In this document: piece after piece, positions 7,135-15,270 of the stretch | Position numbering within the stretch: position 1 is the stretch's first letter | How the letters are laid out: each line of letters starts with the position of its first letter | NCBI RefSeq assembly: GCF_019511665.1 | Contig: NZ_JAEUAW010000001.1 | Coordinates: 310,001-374,000, forward strand | Reading direction: 5' to 3' | Source: Microbacterium jejuense | Lineage (GTDB): Bacteria; Actinomycetota; Actinomycetes; Actinomycetales; Microbacteriaceae | Length of the DNA stretch: 64,000 bases | Program-made: the position numbers and the translations under genes | The notes under the pieces: model-generated | Database searches by the model: none | What the model was told of the DNA's origin: nothing | What the model saw: the letters and a program-made list of their open reading frames with translations, nothing else

Positions 7135-8508
7135 ATGACCAAGCTCCGACTGGCGATCGTCGGTGCCGGACCGGCGGGCATCTACGCCGCCGACATCCTG
7201 CTGAAGGCCGAGCGCAAGTTCGACGTGTCGATCGACCTCTTCGAGCAGCTGCCCGCGCCGTACGGGCTGGTCCGCTACGGCGTCGCCCCCGACCACCCCC
7301 GCATCAAGGGCATCATCACGGCTCTGCGGGAGGTGCTCGACCGCGGCGACATCCGCATCTTCGGCAACGTGCGCTTCGGTGAGGACATCACGCTCGACGA
7401 CCTCAAGCACCACTACAACGCCGTCATCTTCGCGACGGGCGCGATCCGCGACACCGACCTCGACATCCCCGGCATCGACGCCATCGGCTCGTACGGCGCC
7501 GCCGACTTCGTCAGCTGGTTCGACGGCCACCCCGACGTGCCCCGCGAGTGGCCGCTGGATGCGGCATCCGTCGGCGTCATCGGCAACGGCAACGTCGCGC
7601 TCGACGTCGCGCGCATGCTCGCCAAGCACGCCGAGGACCTGCTGCCCACCGAGATCCCCGACAACGTGCACGCGGGCCTTGCCGCCTCGCAGGTCACCGA
7701 CGTGCACGTGTTCGGCCGCCGCGGCCCCGCGAACGTGAAGTTCACCCCGCTCGAGCTGCGCGAGCTCGGCGAGCTGCGCGATGTCGACATGGTCGTCTAC
7801 GACGAGGACTTCGACTACGACGAGGCCGCGCAGGCGGCCATCGCGAGCAACAAGCAGGTCATGGTGATCGACCGGGTGCTGCAGTCGTGGCGCAAGCGTC
7901 CGTCGGTCAACAACGCCGGGGGGACGGCATCCCGTCGTCTTCACCTGCACTTCTACGCCAAGCCCGTCGAGGTCAAGACCGACGACCAGGGCCGGGTGTC
8001 GGCATTCGTGTACGAGCGCACGCGCCCCGACGGCGAGGGCGGCGTCGTCGGCACGGGAGAGCTGCGCGAGATCCCGCTGCAGTCGCTGTACCGCGCCGTG
8101 GGCTACTTCGGCTCGCCGCTGCCCGGCGTGCCGTTCGACAAGAAGCACGGCGTGATCCCCAACCGCGAGGGCCAGGTGCTCAGCAAGGACTCCAACCAGC
8201 GCGTCAACGGCGTGTACGCGACCGGCTGGATCAAGCGCGGTCCGGTCGGCCTCATCGGCCACACCAAGTCCGACGCGATGGAGACCGTCCGCCACATCAT
8301 CAACGACCAGGGCACGTGGTGGCAGCCGGTCGATCCGTCCGAGGAGGCGATCCCGGCGCTCCTCGCCGAACGCGGCGTGCGCTGGACCGACCTCGAGGGC
8401 TGGCACCGGCTCGACGAGCACGAGATCGCGCTCGGCGCTCCGCACGAGCGGGCGCGCATCAAGGTCGTGCCCCGTGACGAGATGGTGGCGATCTCCCGCG
8501 GGGAGTGA
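7135..8508 (+). CDS. Ferredoxin/adrenodoxin-type NADP+ reductase (FprA family, FAD)
   Basis: 457 residues from an ATG with a GAAAGGA ribosome site seven bases upstream. The FAD-binding GxGxxG is IVGAGPAGIYAADILL near residue 7, followed by APYGLVRYGVAPDHPRIKG. The NADP-binding loop GVIGNGNVALDVARMLAKH is near residue 145, and GWIKRGPVGLIGHTKSDA is near residue 363. This is the mycobacterial FprA / mitochondrial adrenodoxin reductase family, passing electrons from NADPH to a ferredoxin. No ferredoxin or classical P450 is adjacent; the P450 at 15770 belongs to a peroxide-using family. Confidence 0.93.
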   Translation: MTKLRLAIVGAGPAGIYAADILLKAERKFDVSIDLFEQLPAPYGLVRYGVAPDHPRIKGIITALREVLDRGDIRIFGNVRFGEDITLDDLKHHYNAVIFATGAIRDTDLDIPGIDAIGSYGAADFVSWFDGHPDVPREWPLDAASVGVIGNGNVALDVARMLAKHAEDLLPTEIPDNVHAGLAASQVTDVHVFGRRGPANVKFTPLELRELGELRDVDMVVYDEDFDYDEAAQAAIASNKQVMVIDRVLQSWRKRPSVNNAGGTASRRLHLHFYAKPVEVKTDDQGRVSAFVYERTRPDGEGGVVGTGELREIPLQSLYRAVGYFGSPLPGVPFDKKHGVIPNREGQVLSKDSNQRVNGVYATGWIKRGPVGLIGHTKSDAMETVRHIINDQGTWWQPVDPSEEAIPALLAERGVRWTDLEGWHRLDEHEIALGAPHERARIKVVPRDEMVAISRGE

Positions 8509-8519
8509 TGACGTCGCCC

Positions 8520-8525
8520 TAGGCT
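8520..8525 (+). promoter_or_regulatory. -10 element TAGGCT of the alpha/beta hydrolase gene
   Basis: TAGGCT ends six bases before the ATG at 8532; predicted leaderless start. Confidence 0.5.
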
Positions 8526-8531
8526 GAGCCC

Positions 8532-9536
8532 ATGGCCGGGCCGTCGCGTGCGTGGGTCCCCGACATCCTGGGGAAGCCGTTCGAGCAGCTCACGATGCCG
8601 CTCGGCGTCGAGGGTGCGCAGGGCGAGCTCGTCGCGACGCTGGTGCGCAGCATCCCGAACCCGCTGCTGGCGCTGTTCGCGCCGCTGCGCGACGTCGACG
8701 TGCTGTACGTGCACGGCTGGTCGGACTACTTCTTCCAGCGTGACGTGGCGCAGTTCTGGACGAGTCGCGGCGCCCGCTTCTACGCCCTGGATCTGCGGCG
8801 CTACGGACGCAGCCTGCGCGAGGGCATGACTCCCGGCTACATCGACCGCCTCGAGGACTACGACATCGACCTCGCGGCCGCGCTCGAGGCGATGGGGCAG
8901 GGGAGCGCGGATGCCGCGTCGACGCGCCGGCTCGTGCTCATGGGCCACTCGACAGGGGGTCTGATCCTGACGCTGTGGGCGTCGCGGCACGCCGGCCGGG
9001 CGGACGCGATCGTGCTCAACAGCCCGTGGCTCGAGCTGCAGCTGGGCGCGATCGGACGTCACGCGCTCGCGCCGCTCGTCGAGATGCGAGCCCGGTGGGA
9101 CCCGCGGGGTGCGCAGCCTGAGGTGGACTTCGGGTTCTACACGCGTGCCCAGCAAGAGATCGGCTCGCTCCCTGCCGATGCGCAGCGCGCGACGTGGCGC
9201 CCCGACCGCGGGTTCCCGACGGCGCCCGGATGGCTCGCCGCCGTGATGGACGGCCACCGCGCCGTGGCGGCGGGCATCGAGGTCGGCTGCCCCGCGTTCG
9301 TCCTGCTGTCGGCCCGCTCGACGCCGCCCCTGTCGTGGAAGGAGTCGATGACGACGAGCGACTCCGTGCTGTGGGTGGACGACATCGCGCGAGCGGCGAC
9401 GCGCATCGGCCGCACTGTCACGCTGGCTCGCATCGACGGTGCGATCCACGACGTCTTCCTGTCGCGTCCGGAGCCTCGCGCCGAGGCGTTCGCGGCGCTG
9501 CGGCGCTGGTCGGACGGCTATGTCGGCCATCGCTGA
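8532..9536 (+). CDS. Alpha/beta hydrolase
   Basis: 334 residues. The nucleophile elbow LMGHSTGG is near residue 140, the oxyanion-side strand LYVHGWSDYFFQRD near residue 58, and the likely catalytic His is in AIHDVFLS near the end; the acid is probably in VLWVDDIA. This looks like a cytosolic serine hydrolase of the lysophospholipase/esterase type, since no signal peptide is visible. The substrate is unknown. It is probably a single-gene transcript ending at the hairpin beginning at 9544. Confidence 0.85.
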   Translation: MAGPSRAWVPDILGKPFEQLTMPLGVEGAQGELVATLVRSIPNPLLALFAPLRDVDVLYVHGWSDYFFQRDVAQFWTSRGARFYALDLRRYGRSLREGMTPGYIDRLEDYDIDLAAALEAMGQGSADAASTRRLVLMGHSTGGLILTLWASRHAGRADAIVLNSPWLELQLGAIGRHALAPLVEMRARWDPRGAQPEVDFGFYTRAQQEIGSLPADAQRATWRPDRGFPTAPGWLAAVMDGHRAVAAGIEVGCPAFVLLSARSTPPLSWKESMTTSDSVLWVDDIARAATRIGRTVTLARIDGAIHDVFLSRPEPRAEAFAALRRWSDGYVGHR

Positions 9537-9543
9537 CGCGTGC

Positions 9544-9572
9544 AGTCTTGTCCCCCGAAGAGGGGACAGACT
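9544..9572 (+). terminator. Hairpin after the alpha/beta hydrolase gene
   Basis: AGTCTTGTCCCC pairs with GGGGACAGACT (one bulged T) around the loop CGAAGA, eight bases after the stop codon. The T-run is poor (TTGGTTGT). TTGGT-TGT-ACCAA at 9572-9584 is a further small inverted repeat. Confidence 0.5.
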
Positions 9573-9599
9573 TGGTTGTACCAATCGGGTTAAGCTTGT

Positions 9600-9740
9600 C
9601 GCGAGGCGTCCCCAGCGCCTCAGGGAAGGGACCTCCCCAAGAAACCTTCCCACCGTCGCAGGTGCCGTTCGCCGGGGGGTGGACGAGCGTGAATGCCAGC
9701 GACGACAGGCCCCGGGCGTCCCCAGCGCCCGGGGCCTTCT
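9600..9740 (+). ncRNA. Candidate structured small RNA with C-rich loops
   Basis: No protein frame fits this gap between convergent genes, but it folds well by eye. GAGGCG/CGCCTC at 9603-9621 has loop TCCCCAG. GGGAAGG/CCTTCCC at 9623-9651 has a loop containing ACCTCCCC. CGTCGC/GCGACG (9654-9659 with 9699-9704) encloses CGTTCG/CGAGCG, whose loop carries GGGGGGT. A terminator hairpin at 9708-9736 again has loop TCCCCAG. The GGGGGGT loop could pair with ACCTCCC of the second hairpin. The 5' end is unclear; TAAGCT at 9591-9596 is a weak -10 candidate. I cannot match it to a known RNA family. Confidence 0.5.
9708..9740 (+). terminator. Rho-independent terminator of the candidate small RNA
   Basis: A perfect 11-bp stem, GGCCCCGGGCG with its complement at 9726-9736, loop TCCCCAG, then TTCT. 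The T-rich side is on the plus strand only. Confidence 0.7.
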
Positions 9741-9797
9741 ACGTGGTGTGCGACGGCCGTGAGGTCCAGGATGCCGCGGCCTCCGGCATCCCGTTGC

Positions 9798-10289
9798 TCA
9801 GCGCTTGGCGGGCTTGGGCTCGGGCCGGACGAGGGCGCGGATGATGAGCGTGTACACGGCGAGCGACAGCACATACCCGAGCACGTACACGGTGACCTCC
9901 TGCACCAGGAAGCGGCTGTAGTCGAGCTCGCCGTCGACGATGGCCGGAGAGGCCACGCCGACGAAATAGGCCGCGGTCTGTCCTGCGGCGAAGACTGCCA
10001 GCAGCGCCACCACCGCCAGGAGCGCGAACCAGATGCGGGTGCGCCACACGCGTCCAGTGGCCGCCATCGCCGTGGAGGCGGTCCAGTCGGGCACCTGCGG
10101 GTCGAGCGCCCCGTTGATCTTCGGGATCAGGATGATGGCGGCGAGGAACAGCGCGTTGAGCCAGGGGCCGCCGAGGGCGGCCAGACCCGGGTCGCCCGCT
10201 CCGCCGTGCACGAACTGCGGGATCAGCAGCAGGACGAGCACCGGCAGGATGGCCGCGGCAGCCGACAGGACGGCACGGAGAAAGCGCAT
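9798..10289 (-). CDS. Hypothetical membrane protein (four predicted segments)
   Basis: 163 residues with hydrophobic stretches near 5-24, 43-60, 84-106 and 128-150, ending in the basic tail RPEPKPAKR. I recognise no family. An ATG start preceded by minus-strand TAAGCT (plus-strand AGCTTA, 10297-10302) seven bases away suggests a leaderless transcript. It is convergent with the candidate small RNA and divergent from the LuxR-type regulator, with only 82 bases between start codons. Confidence 0.7.
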   Translation of the reverse strand: MRFLRAVLSAAAAILPVLVLLLIPQFVHGGAGDPGLAALGGPWLNALFLAAIILIPKINGALDPQVPDWTASTAMAATGRVWRTRIWFALLAVVALLAVFAAGQTAAYFVGVASPAIVDGELDYSRFLVQEVTVYVLGYVLSLAVYTLIIRALVRPEPKPAKR

Positions 10290-10296
10290 GGCCCCG

Positions 10297-10302
10297 AGCT
10301 TA
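10297..10302 (-). promoter_or_regulatory. -10 element TAAGCT of the 9798-10289 gene
   Basis: Minus-strand TAAGCT, seven bases before the start codon at 10289. Confidence 0.45.
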
Positions 10303-10334
10303 GAGCGCCGATCCGCGGCCGATCGGCGGGGCGG

Positions 10335-10364
10335 TTGTCACCGTTCACCGCGACCCCCTAGCAT
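10335..10364 (+). promoter_or_regulatory. Promoter of the LuxR-type regulator
   Basis: -35 TTGTCA (10335-10340) and -10 TAGCAT (10359-10364) are 18 bases apart; the GTG start at 10372 follows after seven bases, so the mRNA is probably leaderless. Confidence 0.6.
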
Positions 10365-10371
10365 GCGGTGA

Positions 10372-12615
10372 GTGGCGGAGATGCTCCGCGACTCGGTCCT
10401 GGGGGAACGAGATCTGCAAACGGTCCTGCTTGCGAGCAAGACCGAAATCCCGCATCCCAAGTCGAGCGCTGTCAGAAGAACGCGTCAGATCAGCGACGCG
10501 CGCAGCAGTGGTGCGCGCGTCGTGTCGGTGGCTGCGCCCGCCGGCTACGGCAAGTCGACCATGCTCACGGAGTGGGCGGCGACCGAGAGCCGGCAGGTCG
10601 CATGGGTCTCGCTGGATCGCACCGACGACGATCCCGCGATGCTGCTGCCTCTCATCGCCGCGGCCTGCGCGCCGTTCTCACCCCTGGCGGACGCGGTGAT
10701 GGCAGACATGCGCGGCGTCGGCGCGAACGCCCTAGGAAGATCCGCGCCGATGCTGGCCGCAGCGCTCGCATCGACACCGGACAGCTTCGTGCTGTTCATC
10801 GACGACGCGCACCTGGTCGCCTCCGAGGAATGCCAGGACGCGCTCGAGATCGTGCTGTCGCGCATCGCGCCCGGGTCGCAGGTCGTGCTGGCCAGCCGGC
10901 AGGAGTCGCCCCTCATCGCCCGGCTGCGCAGCACCGGAGACGCCTGGGACGTGTCGGCCGCAGACCTGGTGTTCGACCACACGGAGGCACGGGCCGTCTT
11001 CGCCGCCGCCGGTGCGACCGAGGTGGACGACGACGCGCTGGCCGAGGTCGTCGCCCGGTGCGAGGGCTGGCCCACGGGGCTCTTCCTGTGCGCACTGGTG
11101 GCCAGGTCGTCGGCCGAGCCGGTGTCGGCCGCCGGCAGCGACCGCTACCTCGCCGACTACCTCTACCGTGAGTGCCTGGCGCGACTCCCCGAGGACCTGC
11201 AGGCGTTCCTCCGCCGCAGCTCGGTGCTGGAGCAGCTCTCGCCCGAGATCTGCAATGCGGTGCTCGACATCGAGGACGCGCGCGCCATGATCCACCGGGT
11301 CGAGACCGGCAACCTGTTCCTCGTCCGTACGGACCGGAACGGCGAATGGTTCAGATTCCACGCGCTGTTCCGCGAGTTCCTCCTCGCCGAACTGGAGCGC
11401 GCCGAGGGTGCCGCCGCCGTCGCGGGGCTGCATCGGCGCGCGGCAGCGTGGCACGAAGCCCATGAGGCGCCGATCCTCGCCGTCGAGCACTGGATCCAGG
11501 CCCGCGAGTTCGAGCGCGCGAGCGGTCTCGTCGCTGAGCTCGGACTGGGGATGTACGGGACGGGACAGGTCAGCACGGTGCGCCGATGGCTGCACGAGCT
11601 GGGCGATGACGTCCTGCTGGCACATCCTGCCCTGGTCATCTCGATGACCTGGACGGCGATCCTGCTGGGCGATGTCCGCGCGGGCGAACGCTGGGCCGCG
11701 GCCCTGGACGACCTCCGCGCGGAGGACCTGCCGGAGGACGATCGGGTGCTCTTCGAATCCGCGCGGGCGATGGTCCGCGCGACGATGTGTGAGCACGGCT
11801 ACACGAAGGCCCGCGCGGACGCCGCGTTCGCCTTCGCCCACGAGCCGGCGAGGAGCCCCTGGCGGGATCAGGCGCTGCACCTGTACGGCATCACGGCGCT
11901 GCTCGCCGGTGATGAGCAGACCGCCCGTGTCGCCTTCGCCCAGGCCGTTCCGCTCGCGACGGCGATGGGCAATCCCGACACCGTGATCCTGAGCGAGCCC
12001 GAGCTGGCGCTGATCGCGATCGACGAGGGTCGCTGGTCCGTTGCCGCCGAGCACGCGCACCGGGGAGTGGAGGCGATCGACGCGAGCCACATGGAGGGCT
12101 ACCCCACCACGGCGCTGGCCCTCGCCGTCGCGGCCCGGGTCGCCGTGCACGCCGGCGACCACGCCGCAGGCATGCGGCTGCTGGCGCGAGGGATGCGCGC
12201 TCGCATCGGCTGCACCCACCTCATGCCGTACCTGTCGGTCCGCGTGCGGGTCCAGCTCGCGAGGGCGCATCTGATGCTGGGGGACCGCGCGGCCGCAGCG
12301 CATCTGCTGCGCGAGTGCGACGACATCATGCGGATCCGGTCCGACCTGGGAACGGCGGGTGCGCAGGTCGAGGAGCTTCGCATGGGCCTGGCCGTGGAGC
12401 CGATGACGGGCGGATCCATCCCCCTCACGCCCGCGGAGCTGAGGCTGCTGCCCTACCTTCAGACGCATCTCACGATCGCCGAGATCGGCAAGCGGCTCTT
12501 CGTCTCTCGCAACACCGTCAGCTCGCAGCTGGGCTCCATCTACCGCAAGCTCTCGGCGACGTCGCGCAGCCAGGCTGTCGAGAGAGCCGACGCGCTGGGG
12601 CTGCTGGGGGACTGA
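10372..12615 (+). CDS. LuxR-family transcriptional regulator with N-terminal ATPase (LAL/MalT-like)
   Basis: 747 residues, GTG start. The P-loop APAGYGKST has its Lys at residue 61, and the Walker B strand is FVLFIDDAHLV near residue 141. This is a STAND ATPase followed by winged-helix and TPR-like helical repeats (about 330-650). A C-terminal LuxR helix-turn-helix, LTPAELRLLPYLQTHLTIAE then IGKRLFVSRNTVSSQLGSIY, spans roughly 685-740. LAL proteins bind an inducer and ATP, oligomerise and activate promoters. No obvious target operon sits beside it, so inducer and regulon are unknown. Confidence 0.9.
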   Translation: MAEMLRDSVLGERDLQTVLLASKTEIPHPKSSAVRRTRQISDARSSGARVVSVAAPAGYGKSTMLTEWAATESRQVAWVSLDRTDDDPAMLLPLIAAACAPFSPLADAVMADMRGVGANALGRSAPMLAAALASTPDSFVLFIDDAHLVASEECQDALEIVLSRIAPGSQVVLASRQESPLIARLRSTGDAWDVSAADLVFDHTEARAVFAAAGATEVDDDALAEVVARCEGWPTGLFLCALVARSSAEPVSAAGSDRYLADYLYRECLARLPEDLQAFLRRSSVLEQLSPEICNAVLDIEDARAMIHRVETGNLFLVRTDRNGEWFRFHALFREFLLAELERAEGAAAVAGLHRRAAAWHEAHEAPILAVEHWIQAREFERASGLVAELGLGMYGTGQVSTVRRWLHELGDDVLLAHPALVISMTWTAILLGDVRAGERWAAALDDLRAEDLPEDDRVLFESARAMVRATMCEHGYTKARADAAFAFAHEPARSPWRDQALHLYGITALLAGDEQTARVAFAQAVPLATAMGNPDTVILSEPELALIAIDEGRWSVAAEHAHRGVEAIDASHMEGYPTTALALAVAARVAVHAGDHAAGMRLLARGMRARIGCTHLMPYLSVRVRVQLARAHLMLGDRAAAAHLLRECDDIMRIRSDLGTAGAQVEELRMGLAVEPMTGGSIPLTPAELRLLPYLQTHLTIAEIGKRLFVSRNTVSSQLGSIYRKLSATSRSQAVERADALGLLGD

Positions 12616-12624
12616 ACGGCGGTC

Positions 12625-12954
12625 TCAGTCGTCGGCGACGCGGAGGTCGTCCCCGTCGCCGTAGCCCAGGGCGACGGCGATCCGGGGAGCCTGCGCGACG
12701 ACGCGGGGCAAACCGACGATGCCGACGAGACCGTCGAGGACGGCGATGATCTCGTCGGGTTCGACGCCCGCTGCGATGGCGTCGTCGACGGCGGTGCGCA
12801 TGGAGGCGTCCGGGGCCCCGACGGCGATGAGCGCAGAGATCCGCACCAGAGCGGCCGTCCTCCACTCCAGTCGCATCGCCGGAGGATCCGCGTCGTTGGC
12901 CGCCAGCCGGGGATCGTTGATGCAGTAGCGCCGCAGCAGCTCTGGTGCGTCCAT
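12625..12954 (-). CDS. Carboxymuconolactone decarboxylase (AhpD-like) family protein, no CxxC
   Basis: 109 residues from the ATG at 12954, chosen because the frame upstream shows no similarity and GGAAGAG lies ahead of it. The helical core has the CMD pattern: LLRRYCINDPRLA, RTAALVRISALIAVGAP, MRTAVDDAIAAGVEPDEIIA, VGLPRVVAQAPRIA. The redox CxxC of AhpD peroxidases is absent, so it is more likely of the decarboxylase-like or unknown subgroup. It is convergent with the LuxR-type regulator. Confidence 0.75.
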   Translation of the reverse strand: MDAPELLRRYCINDPRLAANDADPPAMRLEWRTAALVRISALIAVGAPDASMRTAVDDAIAAGVEPDEIIAVLDGLVGIVGLPRVVAQAPRIAVALGYGDGDDLRVADD

Positions 12955-13115
12955 GGGCTCATGTCTCTTCCGGTCGCGGGGGTGATGGCATCCTTGCCAT
13001 TCCACGGCGGAAATCCTGATCCCGCACCACACAGAGTGAGTGATCCGGTGCGGGGTCACCCCGGGGGTGAGGCGATCATGCGATTCGGGTGATGCGACGC
13101 CGAAGAGGCCCTCGA

Positions 13116-13121
13116 TAGCGT
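13116..13121 (+). promoter_or_regulatory. -10 element TAGCGT of the small membrane protein operon
   Basis: TAGCGT would start a transcript near 13128, giving about 45 bases of leader with an AAAAGGA ribosome site before the ATG at 13173. Confidence 0.4.
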
Positions 13122-13172
13122 GACCGCGGCGGCAGTTGGCCGCATGGCGACTTCTGAGAAAAGGAACCTCTC

Positions 13173-13559
13173 ATGGGCTTCTTCGACTTCCTGCTGTGGA
13201 TGCTGTGGATCTATCTGGTCATCGTCTGCATCTGGATCTTCATCTGGATCTTCATCGACATCTTCCGTGACCACACCCTCAACGGCTGGGCGAAGGCGCT
13301 GTGGATCATCCTGCTCGTCGTGCTGCCGTTCCTCGGTGCGATCATCTACCTGATCGCGCGCGGCGGATCGATGGCCAAGCGACAGGCCCAGGATGCGCAG
13401 GCCGCGGCGCAGGCGAACGCCGACTACATCCGCAGCGTCGCCGGCACGTCGGCCTCGTCACCCGCGACCGAGATCGAGCGCGCCCAGGGCCTGCTCGCCT
13501 CGGGGGCGATCACGCAGGAAGAGTTCGACGCGCTGAAGGCCAAGGCGCTCGCGGGCTGA
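13173..13559 (+). CDS. SHOCT/PLDc_N-type small membrane protein
   Basis: 128 residues. Two hydrophobic segments (6-28 and 41-64) form a PLDc_N-like hairpin with WIILLVVLPFLGAIIYLIAR. The C-terminus EIERAQGLLASGAITQEEFD then ALKAKAL is a SHOCT domain, a short helix pair thought to mediate oligomerisation. It is the first gene of a four-gene operon of tiny proteins. Such sets recur in actinobacteria and are often linked to envelope or acid stress; that role is inferred. Confidence 0.8.
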   Translation: MGFFDFLLWMLWIYLVIVCIWIFIWIFIDIFRDHTLNGWAKALWIILLVVLPFLGAIIYLIARGGSMAKRQAQDAQAAAQANADYIRSVAGTSASSPATEIERAQGLLASGAITQEEFDALKAKALAG

Positions 13560-13592
13560 CCGGGCCATCCGGCCGCACTGAAAGGAAAAACC

Positions 13593-14006
13593 ATGAGCAA
13601 CAACGACACCACCGTCACGGGCTGGGTCGGCTGGGGCGTCTTCGCCGCAATCGTCCTGCTGATCGGCGGCTTCATCGACCTGTTCCACGGTCTTCAGGCC
13701 CTGATCGGCCCCGACACGGCCTACTTCCTGGCCGAATCCGGGCTGTTCTCGATCGACGTCCAGGGCTGGGGATGGTGGCACCTCATCTCGGGCCTCCTGC
13801 TCCTCCTCGTAGGGTTCGCCCTCCTCGCGGGGGCGACGTGGGCTCGGGTCGTCGCCGTCATCCTGGTGAGCCTCAACGCGATCGGCCAGCTGACCCTGAT
13901 GGCCGCGCAGCCGTGGCTGTCGATCACGGTGCTCGTGCTCGACATCCTCGTGATCTACGCGCTCACCGTCCACGGACGCGAACTCCGCGCCCGCAACAGC
14001 GCCTGA
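13593..14006 (+). CDS. DUF7144-like membrane protein
   Basis: 137 residues with four hydrophobic segments (12-32, 60-80, 86-104, 108-128) and the motif GWGVFAAIVLLIGGFIDLFH then GLQAL. A ribosome site GAAAGGAAA precedes the ATG. The function is unknown. It is in one operon with the SHOCT protein (33-base gap) and the DUF6325-like protein. Confidence 0.75.
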   Translation: MSNNDTTVTGWVGWGVFAAIVLLIGGFIDLFHGLQALIGPDTAYFLAESGLFSIDVQGWGWWHLISGLLLLLVGFALLAGATWARVVAVILVSLNAIGQLTLMAAQPWLSITVLVLDILVIYALTVHGRELRARNSA

Positions 14007-14017
14007 ACGGAGACGTG

Positions 14018-14467
14018 ATGACAGACATCGACGACCGCCCCGACGACGAACTCGGGCCGATCGACTACATCGTGGTCGAGTTCCCCGCGGGGCAGACCCG
14101 TCTGACGGGCGAGGCCGCCGCAGAACTCGCGGCGCTCGCCGCGAGCAACACGATCCGCGTGCTCGACCTGATGATCGTCTACAAGGGCGAGGATGGCTCG
14201 ATCGACGTCGACGAGGTCGAGGACATCGACGATCTCGGCGACCTCGCCCAGATCGAGACGACGCTCGCGGAGGTGCTCGCCGAACAGGATCTGCTCGACA
14301 TCGCCGCCGCCATGGAGCCGGGCAGCGCGGCGGCCGTTCTGGTGTGGGAGAACACCTGGGCCGCTCCGTTCGCGGTTGCCGTGCGCCGTGGCGGCGGCCA
14401 GCTGATCGCGTCGGGCCGCATCCCCACTCAGGCGCTGATCGCGTCGATGACGAACGAAGGAGAGTGA
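14018..14467 (+). CDS. DUF6325-like acidic protein
   Basis: 149 residues, soluble and very acidic in the middle (DEVEDIDDLGDLAQIETTLA). The family pattern is clear: LGPIDYIVVEFPAGQ at the start, AAMEPGSAAAVLVWENTWAA and RRGGGQLIASGRIP near the end. It resembles the DUF1269/DUF6325 group of membrane-associated stress proteins. It lies 11 bases after the upstream gene and two bases before the next. Confidence 0.75.
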   Translation: MTDIDDRPDDELGPIDYIVVEFPAGQTRLTGEAAAELAALAASNTIRVLDLMIVYKGEDGSIDVDEVEDIDDLGDLAQIETTLAEVLAEQDLLDIAAAMEPGSAAAVLVWENTWAAPFAVAVRRGGGQLIASGRIPTQALIASMTNEGE

Positions 14468-14469
14468 CG

Positions 14470-14619
14470 ATGCCCATCGGAATCGGACGAGTCGGACGGG
14501 TCGGGATGATCGGTCGCCCGGTGGCACGCACCGCCGCCGTCGTCGGGACGGCGAAGGTCGTGTCGAACGGCGTGGACCGCCGCCAGGACCGCAGGCAGGA
14601 TCGGCGCGAGCGCCGCTGA
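14470..14619 (+). CDS. Small basic protein downstream of the DUF6325-like gene
   Basis: 49 residues: a Gly/Val/Ile-rich N-terminus (MPIGIGRVGRVGMIGRPVAR) and a highly basic tail RRQDRRQDRRERR. AAGGAG at 14457-14462 is its ribosome site. A short basic partner of this kind usually follows DUF6325 genes in actinobacteria, so I take it as real; pairing with the acidic neighbour is an inference. Confidence 0.6.
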   Translation: MPIGIGRVGRVGMIGRPVARTAAVVGTAKVVSNGVDRRQDRRQDRRERR

Positions 14620-14635
14620 CAGCACGCCTGGCCGA

Positions 14636-14668
14636 GGGTCGCGCTCCCGCCGCACGGGAGGGCGACCC
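14636..14668 (+). terminator. Terminator of the small membrane protein operon
   Basis: GGGTCGC/GCGACCC outer stem and CTCCCG/CGGGAG inner stem, 17 bases after the last stop codon, followed by CCGCTCATTTA. Confidence 0.6.
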
Positions 14669-14672
14669 CCGC

Positions 14673-15149
14673 TCATTTACCGGTCGCCGTCGTCGACGAG
14701 ACCCGGTCGAGCAGCAGTCCCAGCGCGGCGTCGACGGTCTGCTGCAGCACGGCCTCCGGATCGCCGGTCAGCCGCAGCAGGTGTGCACCGGCGTCGGTCT
14801 CGGTGGACCAGCCCAGGTAGACCGTTCCGGGCGGGTGGCCGTCTTCCGGGTCCGGCCCACCGACCCCCGTCGTGGACACCGCGATGTCGGCACCGAGCAG
14901 CTCACGGGCGCCCGCGGCGAGCTGTGTCGCGCATACGTCGGAGCACGGGTCGACGCCGGGTGGCAGGCCGAGCAGCCGCTCCTTCACCTCGGTGCGGTAC
15001 GCGACGATGCCGCCGCAGAACCACTCCTGCGCATCGGGTCCGCTTCCCACGGCGCTGGCGAGCATGCCCGACGTGAGGGACTCCGCGACCGCGATCCGCA
15101 GACCGCTGCGACTGCACGCGTGCGCCAGGCGTTCGGCATCCGTCGTCAT
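14673..15149 (-). CDS. pncC: CinA-family nicotinamide-nucleotide amidohydrolase (PncC)
   Basis: 158 residues, the stand-alone C-terminal CinA domain. It deamidates NMN to nicotinate mononucleotide in NAD recycling. Family motifs are IAVAESLTSGMLASAVG, WFCGGIVAYRTEVKERLLG, ADIAVSTTGVGGPDPEDGHP and GTVYLGW. GGAGGAACG precedes the ATG. It is convergent with the small membrane protein operon and divergent from the GNAT gene. The amidase activity itself is inferred from the family. Confidence 0.88.
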   Translation of the reverse strand: MTTDAERLAHACSRSGLRIAVAESLTSGMLASAVGSGPDAQEWFCGGIVAYRTEVKERLLGLPPGVDPCSDVCATQLAAGARELLGADIAVSTTGVGGPDPEDGHPPGTVYLGWSTETDAGAHLLRLTGDPEAVLQQTVDAALGLLLDRVSSTTATGK

Positions 15150-15270
15150 CGTTCCTCCGATCCTCCGCGTCAGCCGACGTTACCTTCGACGCCGCGTTCT
15201 GGGACGCCGATTGTGACGGCGGATCGGCTGTGCTATCTGCGCAGGCGCACCGTGCGGTTGACTGGGTGCC

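Noticed and set aside
9600..9740. SRP RNA, 6S RNA or tmRNA
   Set aside because: The SRP GGAA-loop region, the 6S open bubble and the tmRNA Ala acceptor are not present; left as an unassigned candidate.
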